From: Ignavibacteriales bacterium
Lineage (GTDB): Bacteria; Bacteroidota; Ignavibacteria; Ignavibacteriales; Melioribacteraceae
DNA length: 5,074 nucleotides
Assembly (NCBI GenBank): GCA_016929735.1
Contig: JAFGID010000170.1
Coordinates: 1 to 5,074 of the forward strand
Direction of reading: 5' to 3'
This document shows, in pieces, positions 1 through 5,074 of the stretch; within the stretch, counting starts at the first letter, position 1, and each line of letters begins with the position of its first letter. The notes beneath the pieces were generated by a model that had not been told where the DNA came from, did not search any database, and saw nothing but the letters and a program-made list of their open reading frames with translations. Position numbers and translations under genes: made by a program.

Positions 1-696
1 ACTATTAAAAGAAGCAATGCTTGCATTTTTAGTGGAAAAACCACCTGTCGCTATAGTAGCAAAAGAATGCGTTATTGCATCAAACCAGCCAACACCACTT
101 ATCATTAAAAATATTGTTTCAAGAATAGTTAAAACAACATAAGTTCCAGCAAGAATATGTATTGCTTTTTTTGCTTGGAGGTTGAAGTTTTCCTGCACCA
201 CAGAAGAAACTTCACTTCGATATAGAATTATTTCAGCATTTCCTAAATTCGGCAGAACAGAAAGAACAAATAAAATAATTCCTACACCACCAATCCAGTG
301 TGTTGCAGCCCGCCAAAAAAGCATTCCCATCGGTAAAGATTCAACATCAGCTAAAATGCTTGAACCAGTTGTTGTAAATCCTGAAACACTTTCGAACCAG
401 GCATTTTCAAAGTTGAATACACCACCCCATAAGAGATAAGGAATTGTTCCTGCTATACAAGCAAGTAACCAACTCCCAACAACAATTAATAATCCTTCCT
501 TATTCGTTATACTTTGAGAATGAGGAATAAAAATAATTGGAAATACACCGAACATTGCTGTTACCAAAGAACTATAAAGCAGTGGCATAAATGATGCTTC
601 AGCATTGAAAGATGAAATCATTGCTGAAATGAGCATAAAAAGTGCACTGAGAAGAAGGGAGTATGCTATATATCTAATGACAACCTGAAATCTCAT
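1..696 (-). CDS. trkH: TrkH-family potassium uptake channel subunit (N-terminal 232 residues, cut by window edge)
   Basis: This is the ion-conducting membrane subunit of a Trk/Ktr-type K+ uptake system, which in known systems works with a cytoplasmic nucleotide-binding TrkA/KtrA partner; no such gene is in the window. The translation starts MRFQVVIRYIAYSLLL and is strongly hydrophobic. The first pore loop and selectivity filter are visible as SGFTTTGSS at residues 105-113. They are followed by the conserved HWIGGVGI at 133-140, and the second filter is TATGGFSTKNAS-like at about 215-226 (TGGFSTKN, 217-224). The frame stays open to base 1. Family members are usually about 450-500 residues, so a little under half is present and two of the four pore repeats are seen. 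The start ATG (696-694) overlaps the TGA of the upstream HAMP gene, and an AGGAA lies 6 nt before it, which fixes the start. Cation-channel identity is firm; TrkH versus KtrB subtype is less certain from half a protein. Confidence 0.93.
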   Translation of the reverse strand, partial: MRFQVVIRYIAYSLLLSALFMLISAMISSFNAEASFMPLLYSSLVTAMFGVFPIIFIPHSQSITNKEGLLIVVGSWLLACIAGTIPYLLWGGVFNFENAWFESVSGFTTTGSSILADVESLPMGMLFWRAATHWIGGVGIILFVLSVLPNLGNAEIILYRSEVSSVVQENFNLQAKKAIHILAGTYVVLTILETIFLMISGVGWFDAITHSFATIATGGFSTKNASIASFNS

Positions 697-1454
697 TTAT
701 CATTCCTATACTTCAGATATTCGCATAAATCGTGAACTGAATGTGCTAAGTCTTTAATTTCATCGTTAGACTCTATCTTAACATCAAAAGATGTTCCTTT
801 GTCTTTAAATTTATCAATACTTTGTGTGATGTTGATTATGGGTTTGACAAGATAATGATTAATCAAATAACTAAACAATAAAATAAAAATAAATGCAGCA
901 ATAATTGCAATTACTCCTGGGGTAATTGCCCTATATGCTTTTTTTTGTAGGTTGCTTACTGATTCTTTCATCATCTTATCGTTGATATTTATTAGTTTAT
1001 CAATTTCATCAAGGATAAGTGTGGTTAGTTCTTGGAGAAAAATGAAACTTTGTGATGATAAATTATTGCTGGAAATTTTAATTAGTATATCTTGATAGTA
1101 AGTCTTGAATTGGAGGTATAGAGTGTTAATCGTATCAAGATATTTTTCCTCGTTATCTATTGTAATATTATTTCTAGCAATATTATAATTCGCGATAAAC
1201 AAACTATCAGAATAATCCAAAATTTCTTTTCCTTTTTTATCTTGATTAAGATAAATTAAAACAATACCATCTTCTTGAATTTTTATTGCTTTAGTCATAG
1301 TGTGTGCAGCTTCTATGCTTTTATAGTTTTCTTTCAATATTCCGCTTACTGAATCGCTGATAGTGTTAAATTCATAAATTGACCAAAAGCCTGAGATGGA
1401 TAGCATAATTGCTAATACAACAAAACCTAAAATTAATTTTATTTTTATTTTCAT
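693..1454 (-). CDS. HAMP-only two-TM membrane sensor-like protein, no output domain
   Basis: A 253-residue inner-membrane protein of unknown function. It has the architecture of the input half of a sensor kinase or chemoreceptor. The start MKIKIKLILGF runs straight into TM1 (about 7-26). Next comes a mostly helical extracytoplasmic domain (about 27-175) resembling four-helix-bundle or KinB-type sensor domains, then TM2 (about 177-198). A HAMP domain follows (about 199-247) with the conserved proline in YLVKP (P205) and the second-helix signature NDEIKDLA (230-237), where K234 replaces the usual glycine. The protein ends six residues later with no HisKA, HATPase, GGDEF or methyl-accepting domain. 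Its TGA overlaps the trkH start by 4 nt, so the two are very likely co-expressed. This suggests, but does not prove, a role in sensing conditions for K+ uptake or in modulating the channel. It could also be a reduced descendant of a kinase. TM and HAMP calls are confident; function is unknown. Confidence 0.82.
   Translation of the reverse strand: MKIKIKLILGFVVLAIMLSISGFWSIYEFNTISDSVSGILKENYKSIEAAHTMTKAIKIQEDGIVLIYLNQDKKGKEILDYSDSLFIANYNIARNNITIDNEEKYLDTINTLYLQFKTYYQDILIKISSNNLSSQSFIFLQELTTLILDEIDKLININDKMMKESVSNLQKKAYRAITPGVIAIIAAFIFILLFSYLINHYLVKPIINITQSIDKFKDKGTSFDVKIESNDEIKDLAHSVHDLCEYLKYRNDK
703..707 (-). promoter_or_regulatory. Shine-Dalgarno site of trkH inside the HAMP gene
   Basis: On the minus strand AGGAA occurs 6 nt upstream of the trkH ATG, within the last codons of the preceding gene. 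It supports the chosen start and, with the ATGA overlap, suggests that trkH translation is coupled to that of the HAMP protein. It contrasts with the HAMP gene itself, whose start has no recognisable Shine-Dalgarno. Confidence 0.6.
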
Positions 1455-1487
1455 AATAATCTAATAAGTAAATAAAAATTTATTGAA

Positions 1488-1518
1488 CAAAATTAAATAA
1501 ACTTTTGCAATTATCAAT
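1488..1518 (-). promoter_or_regulatory. Candidate promoter of the HAMP-trkH operon (Bacteroidota-type -33/-7)
   Basis: Read on the minus strand, ATTG (1518-1515) is followed after exactly 19 nt by TAATTTTG (1495-1488). This fits the primary sigma-factor consensus described for Bacteroidota, TTTG/TTG, about 19-21 nt, then TAnnTTTG. Transcription would begin about 25-30 nt before the HAMP start codon, a normal leader length. The match is seen directly; function is inferred, and AT-rich DNA makes partial matches common. Confidence 0.5.
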
Positions 1519-1549
1519 TTTTAATTATTCCTAAGTTTACGCAAAAATA

Positions 1550-1620
1550 GTTATTCTGAACGAAGTGAAGAATCTATACTATTTTAAATAAAAGATATTT
1601 CTTCCGACAAGTTTGAATCA
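1550..1620. repeat. Imperfect palindromic intergenic repeat (TTCTGAACGAAGTGAAGAATCT type)
   Basis: The left arm (1550-1575) contains GAACGAAGTGAAGAATCT, preceded by GTTATTCT. This closely resembles a dispersed palindromic repeat that I recall from intergenic regions of many bacterial genomes (forms like GTCATTCTGAGCGAAGCG followed by AAGAATCT). The right arm (about 1593-1620) is a decayed inverted copy: AGATATTTCTTC, then CGACAAG, then TTTGAATCA, against the expected AGATTCTTCACTTCGTTCAG ending in AATAAC. A 17-nt AT-rich loop separates the arms. The left arm is well preserved and the right arm has drifted by substitutions and a short insertion. It is probably a fossil of a small non-coding repeat; any role in transcription between the two operons is speculative. 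Confidence 0.55.
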
Positions 1621-1621
1621 A

Positions 1622-1671
1622 TATTACAAAATAATCCTATCCGTCAGGTAAGTTATTATTAAATTGTAATA
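1622..1671. repeat. AT-rich inverted repeat TATTACAA ... TTGTAATA
   Basis: TATTACAA (1622-1629) is exactly complementary to TTGTAATA (1664-1671). After two mismatched positions the pairing resumes for four more bases (TAAT 1632-1635 with ATTA 1658-1661), leaving a 22-nt loop that contains CCTATCCGTCAGG. It could be a split operator or a cruciform in front of mutAB. It has no U-run and is not a convincing terminator. In sequence this AT-rich, an 8-bp arm at this spacing can arise by chance. Confidence 0.3.
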
Positions 1672-1747
1672 GAAAAGATTGAACCTTTTTTCTATGTATT
1701 TTAATGATTTATAATAAAAGATTTTATTAAATGATGTGAAAAATTTT

Positions 1748-1762
1748 TATTTTTGTTATAAT
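1748..1762 (+). promoter_or_regulatory. Candidate promoter elements for mutAB
   Basis: TATTTTTG (1748-1755) matches the Bacteroidota -7 consensus TAnnTTTG, and immediately after it TATAAT (1757-1762) matches the general -10 hexamer. Neither has a good upstream partner: there is no TTTG 19-21 nt before the first, and only TGTGAA 16 nt before the second. Either would give a leader of roughly 25-40 nt before the mutA start. Weak evidence in very AT-rich sequence. Confidence 0.3.
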
Positions 1763-1793
1763 AAATTATTAAATTAAAATTTTAAGAAGCAAT

Positions 1794-3947
1794 ATGGAGC
1801 AAATAAAGAAAATGGAAATTAAGCTGAAAAAGGAATTTGAACTTAATAAAGATTTTCCTATACCGAGCTACGAGGATTGGAAATCAACGGTGGAAGCTGA
1901 ACTTGATGGTATCCCATTCGACAAGAAATTACTTACTGCTACTTATGAAGATATTTTTTTACAACCTCTATACACAAAAAAAGACTTTTCTGAAAATAAT
2001 GAATTTCCCGGTTTCTACCGCTTTATGAGGAACACTAAAGTTGATGGTTATTTAAATTCTTCTTGGCTTATTAGTCAGGAATTACCTTATGGTGATGCAC
2101 AGGAATTTAACGATGCACTGAAATATGATTTAGAGAGAGGTTTAAATGCAATTAACATTAAACTTGATTTAGCAACTATTAAAGGTTTCGATGCTGATTA
2201 TGCAAAAACAGATTATGTGGGCGAAGGTGGTCTTTCGATTTCAGGAATGAATAGTCTATCCCGTTCATTGAAAGATATTGATGTTGAAAAATATCCAATC
2301 TATGTTAATGCCGGTTTTTCAGCGCTTCCATTTATGATAATCTTTTTATCTTATTTAAAGAAAAACAATATTTCTTACCAATTGCTTAAGGGTGGAATTA
2401 CTGCTGACCCATTTAATTATATGCTCCAATTTGGCAAACTACCCGTTTCTTTAGACTTTGCTTTCAAGAAAATGAAATTGACAACTGAATATGTAATTAA
2501 GAATAATGTAAATTTTAGAACCATTGGAGTAAGTGGATTAAATTATCATGATGCAGGTGCTAGTGCTGTTCAAGAATTAGCATTTGTTTTGGCTACAGTA
2601 GTTGAATATGTGAATCAATTGCAAGAAAGGGGTTCGAATATAAAAGACTTTCATAATAAAACAAAATTGTCATTAGGTGTTGGCCCGTTTTTCTTTATGG
2701 AGATTGCGAAACTTCGTGCAGCAAGAATTTTATTTTCAAATTTAATGAAAGCTTATGGAATAGATGAACAAGATATAGATATTTTTATTCATGCAAATAC
2801 TTCATCATTCAACCAGACAATTTACGACCCTTATGTAAATACACTACGAGGAACAACTGAAACTTTCTCGGCAATACTTGGTGGAGCTGATTCTATTAAT
2901 GTCAATAATTTCGATAAACCATTTGGATTGCCGGATGAATTTTCAAGGCGACTTGCAAGAAATACTCAATTGATTTTAAAAGAAGAATGTAATCTTAACA
3001 AATTTATTGATGCGGCTGGTGGTTCATTTTATATCGAAAAATTAACAGAAGAAATTGCAAAAAAATCTTGGGAAATTTTTCAGGAAATTGAAAAACAAGG
3101 TGGAATGCTCGAAGCATTAAGAAATGAATATCCACAAAAATTAATAGAGCAAACAAATGCAAAAAGAAATCAGGACTTGTTCAAGCGTAAGTCGGTTTTA
3201 GTCGGCACGAATATGTTTGCTAATAACAAGGAAGATAAATTACAATTTAAACATGCTGATAAAATTAAATTACAGAAAAAACGAGCTGAATATTTGCAAA
3301 AGTTTCGCCTATCAGCTAAGAAGGAAAAGGATTTATCAATTTTAGAAAAATTAAATTCATTACTCAATTCGGATGATGCTAAGACTGTTGATACTGGTGT
3401 AGATGCAATCCTTGAAGGTGCAACACTAGGAGAAATTACAAGAGCAATTCGTGCGACAACAGAAGAATCAATAGAGATTAAAAAATTAGAAAGCAAAAGA
3501 TTGGCAGAACCATTTGAGAATATTAGGAAAAGTGTGGAAATAATAACAGAAAGAAAAAATATAAAACCAAAAATACTACTCGCAACGATGGGTTCAATAA
3601 AACAATTCAAGGTAAGAGCAGATTTCTCGAGAGAATTTTTTGAAATAGCCGGTTTTAATGTTGAGTATCCTAATGGATTTAATTCAACAGAAGATTTGAT
3701 AGCATCAGTAAAAAAATCTAATCCCGCGGCGGTTGTCATTTGCTCTACTGATGATACATATCCCGATTTAGTTCCATCGATTTCGAAAGGTATAAAATCT
3801 TTGAACAGTAAGATTGTTCTAATCCTTGCAGGCTATCCAAAAGAACATATTGAGAATTTTAAGAAAGAAGGAATAGACGATTTTATTTATATGGGAGTAG
3901 ATGCTCATAAATTTTTTGTATCATTATTGGAAAAAATAGGAGAGTAA
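1794..3947 (+). CDS. mutA: Methylmalonyl-CoA mutase small (non-catalytic) subunit MutA
   Basis: The partner subunit of heterodimeric adenosylcobalamin-dependent methylmalonyl-CoA mutase, cytoplasmic, 717 residues. Residues about 20-450 form the mutase TIM-barrel-like domain, 450-585 a charged helical linker that includes ATLGEITRAIRA (543-554), and 590-717 a B12-binding-like fold. It is plainly a paralogue of MutB: FFFMEIAKLRAAR (299-311) corresponds to MutB YFMEIAKMRAAR. The catalytic GYHMQEAGAS of MutB is GLNYHDAGAS here, so tyrosine and histidine are replaced by L249 and N250. In the C-terminal domain the DxHxxG cobalamin ligand motif is replaced by SIKQFKVRAD (601-610), and the later GG is AG (679-680). 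This agrees with the known non-catalytic role in assembly. It is longer than Propionibacterium MutA (about 640 residues). The start has only a weak AAGAAG upstream (1784-1789); M7 (1812) is an alternative. mutB follows after 3 nt. Confidence 0.95.
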   Translation: MEQIKKMEIKLKKEFELNKDFPIPSYEDWKSTVEAELDGIPFDKKLLTATYEDIFLQPLYTKKDFSENNEFPGFYRFMRNTKVDGYLNSSWLISQELPYGDAQEFNDALKYDLERGLNAINIKLDLATIKGFDADYAKTDYVGEGGLSISGMNSLSRSLKDIDVEKYPIYVNAGFSALPFMIIFLSYLKKNNISYQLLKGGITADPFNYMLQFGKLPVSLDFAFKKMKLTTEYVIKNNVNFRTIGVSGLNYHDAGASAVQELAFVLATVVEYVNQLQERGSNIKDFHNKTKLSLGVGPFFFMEIAKLRAARILFSNLMKAYGIDEQDIDIFIHANTSSFNQTIYDPYVNTLRGTTETFSAILGGADSINVNNFDKPFGLPDEFSRRLARNTQLILKEECNLNKFIDAAGGSFYIEKLTEEIAKKSWEIFQEIEKQGGMLEALRNEYPQKLIEQTNAKRNQDLFKRKSVLVGTNMFANNKEDKLQFKHADKIKLQKKRAEYLQKFRLSAKKEKDLSILEKLNSLLNSDDAKTVDTGVDAILEGATLGEITRAIRATTEESIEIKKLESKRLAEPFENIRKSVEIITERKNIKPKILLATMGSIKQFKVRADFSREFFEIAGFNVEYPNGFNSTEDLIASVKKSNPAAVVICSTDDTYPDLVPSISKGIKSLNSKIVLILAGYPKEHIENFKKEGIDDFIYMGVDAHKFFVSLLEKIGE
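3938..3944 (+). promoter_or_regulatory. Shine-Dalgarno site of mutB within the end of mutA
   Basis: AGGAGAG lies in the last codons of mutA, 6 nt before the mutB ATG. It is a strong, well-spaced site that decides the mutB start and ties its translation to the mutA terminus. The mutA start has no comparable site. Confidence 0.75.
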
Positions 3948-3950
3948 AAA

Positions 3951-5074
3951 ATGAGTAAGATAGATTTTTCAAAAGTGAATTTAGACTTTGCTGCAAATAA
4001 AACGACCTATTCCGATTGGGCGAAAAAATTTAAAGAAAACACAGGACAGCACGAAGAGAGTTATGCCACAGAATCGATGGAAAAAATTTCTATTAAACCA
4101 CTCTACTGCAAAGATGACTTGAAGGATTTTGAACATATTGATTATCTATCAGGAATGCCGCCTTATCTTCGAGGTCCTTATTCAACAATGTATGTAATCC
4201 GCCCTTGGACAATCAGACAATATGCAGGATTTTCAACTGCCGAGGAAAGTAATGCTTTCTACAGAAGAAATCTTGCTGCTGGTCAAAAAGGTTTATCTGT
4301 TGCTTTTGATCTCGCAACACACAGAGGTTATGACTCTGACCATCCGAGAGTTGTTGGCGATGTTGGCAAGGCAGGTGTAGCGATTGATTCTGTTGAGGAT
4401 ATGAAAGTCCTATTCAGTGGAATACCACTTGATAAAATGTCGGTATCAATGACGATGAACGGTGCAGTTATTCCAGTGATGGCTTTTTATGTTGTTGCAG
4501 CAGAAGAGCAAGGCGTTAAGTGGGAGCAACTGACCGGCACGATCCAAAATGATATTTTAAAAGAATATATGGTTCGTAATACATATATCTATCCGCCAAA
4601 AGAATCGATGAAAATTATTGGTGATATTTTTAAATTCACATCGCAATATATGCCCAAGTTCAATAGCATAAGTATCTCCGGCTATCATATGCAGGAAGCA
4701 GGTGCTTCTGCAGATTTGGAGATGGCTTATACTCTTGCAGATGGTTTAGAATATGCGAGAACAGGTGTTGCCGCTGGATTGGATATTGATACTTTTGCTC
4801 CGAGGCTTTCTTTCTTCTGGGCTCAGGGAATGAATTACTTTATGGAAATTGCAAAGATGAGAGCAGCAAGAGTAATCTGGGCAAAACTAATAAAACAATT
4901 CAATCCAAAAAATCCTAAATCAATGGCGTTGAGAACACACTCACAAACTTCAGGTTGGAGTCTTACGGAACAAGATCCGTATAATAATATTATCAGAACT
5001 TGTATCGAAGCATTAGCTGCAGTCTGCGGACATACTCAATCATTGCATACGAATTCACTCGATGAAGCTATTGC
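3951..5074 (+). CDS. mutB: Methylmalonyl-CoA mutase large (catalytic) subunit MutB, N-terminal 374 residues (cut by window edge)
   Basis: The catalytic subunit interconverts succinyl-CoA and methylmalonyl-CoA by an adenosylcobalamin radical mechanism. The visible part covers the N-terminal extension and most of the substrate-binding barrel. Residues equivalent to those of the Propionibacterium enzyme, with an offset of 2, are intact: CoA-channel Y77, M80 and R84 in GPYSTMYVIRPW; Y91 in RQYAGFSTAEES (Tyr89); Q199 and R209 in TIQNDILKEYMVRN (Gln197, Arg207); Y245 and H246 in SGYHMQEAGAS (Tyr243, His244). RTHSQTSGWSLTEQDP (328-343) is also typical. The family is usually about 700-730 residues, so the linker and the C-terminal cobalamin domain with DxHxxG lie beyond the window. 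The frame is open to the last base, so truncation is only by the edge. It forms an operon with mutA (3-nt gap). In many bacteria a MeaB-type GTPase gene follows; that cannot be seen here. Confidence 0.97.
   Translation, partial: MSKIDFSKVNLDFAANKTTYSDWAKKFKENTGQHEESYATESMEKISIKPLYCKDDLKDFEHIDYLSGMPPYLRGPYSTMYVIRPWTIRQYAGFSTAEESNAFYRRNLAAGQKGLSVAFDLATHRGYDSDHPRVVGDVGKAGVAIDSVEDMKVLFSGIPLDKMSVSMTMNGAVIPVMAFYVVAAEEQGVKWEQLTGTIQNDILKEYMVRNTYIYPPKESMKIIGDIFKFTSQYMPKFNSISISGYHMQEAGASADLEMAYTLADGLEYARTGVAAGLDIDTFAPRLSFFWAQGMNYFMEIAKMRAARVIWAKLIKQFNPKNPKSMALRTHSQTSGWSLTEQDPYNNIIRTCIEALAAVCGHTQSLHTNSLDEAI

Larger units (their letters stand above)
1455..1793. other. Divergent intergenic region between the HAMP-trkH and mutAB operons
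   Basis: These 339 bases contain no gene I can support. They are very AT-rich and serve two operons transcribed away from each other, so promoters rather than terminators are expected. From left to right I see a good candidate promoter for the leftward operon, an imperfect palindromic repeat with a comparatively GC-rich left arm, a second AT-rich inverted repeat enclosing the GC-richer stretch CCTATCCGTCAGG, and a weak candidate promoter for mutAB. Each is listed separately. Confidence 0.7.

Noticed and set aside
182..439. 85-residue plus-strand open frame
   Set aside because: It lies antisense within the clear TrkH coding sequence, and its translation has no recognisable domain. It is a shadow of trkH.
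1550..1671. The inverted repeats as intrinsic terminators
   Set aside because: The genes on both sides are transcribed away from this region, and neither repeat has a GC-rich stem followed by a T-run.
1679..1715. TTGAAC (1679-1684) and TATAAT (1710-1715) as a mutAB promoter
   Set aside because: The 25-nt spacer is far from the usual 16-18 nt. Candidate elements nearer the gene are more plausible.
1837..2028. 63-residue plus-strand open frame
   Set aside because: It is out of frame inside the 5' part of mutA, which is unambiguously coding in another frame.
3170..3739. 189-residue minus-strand open frame
   Set aside because: It is antisense to mutA with low-complexity serine/leucine-rich translation, an artefact of the opposite coding frame.
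1794..3947. mutA as a decaying or inactive duplicate of mutB
   Set aside because: The missing catalytic histidine and cobalamin motif are the normal state of the small subunit of heterodimeric methylmalonyl-CoA mutase. The frame is intact and translationally arranged with mutB.
3951..5074. mutB as a truncated gene lacking the B12 domain
   Set aside because: The frame is open to the last base of the window, so the missing C-terminal part is due to the window edge.

Overview
The window is an AT-rich piece of bacterial chromosome (by eye roughly two-thirds A+T) holding two divergent transcription units. Several things point to the Bacteroidota/Ignavibacteriota/Chlorobiota group, though not conclusively. 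One start has no usable Shine-Dalgarno and another only a weak one. A TTG-N19-TAnnTTTG promoter of the Bacteroidota type precedes the leftward operon. The methylmalonyl-CoA mutase is of the two-subunit type. I cannot name a species.

Left half, minus strand (1-1454): a small membrane protein with two transmembrane helices, an extracytoplasmic helical sensor-like domain and a terminal HAMP domain, but no kinase or chemoreceptor output domain. It overlaps by 4 nt (ATGA) the gene for a TrkH-type potassium channel subunit, which runs off the left edge. The pair looks like a translationally coupled operon in which a HAMP-only protein accompanies a K+ uptake channel. This is the least ordinary gene arrangement in the window.

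Middle (1455-1793): a 339-base divergent intergenic region. It holds the likely promoter of the leftward operon, an imperfect inverted repeat resembling a widespread intergenic palindromic repeat, a second AT-rich inverted repeat, and a weaker candidate promoter for the rightward operon.

Right half, plus strand (1794-5074): mutA and mutB, the small and large subunits of adenosylcobalamin-dependent methylmalonyl-CoA mutase, separated by 3 nt, with the mutB ribosome binding site inside the end of mutA. MutB carries the catalytic residues of the family in its visible half and is cut by the window edge. MutA is a full-length paralogue that has lost the catalytic histidine and the cobalamin-binding DxHxxG motif, as expected for the non-catalytic subunit. 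Together they interconvert succinyl-CoA and (R)-methylmalonyl-CoA in propionate formation or propionate, odd-chain fatty acid and branched-chain amino acid breakdown.

I see no mobile element, CRISPR array, tRNA, rRNA or defence system. Most of the window is ordinary core metabolism and transport.
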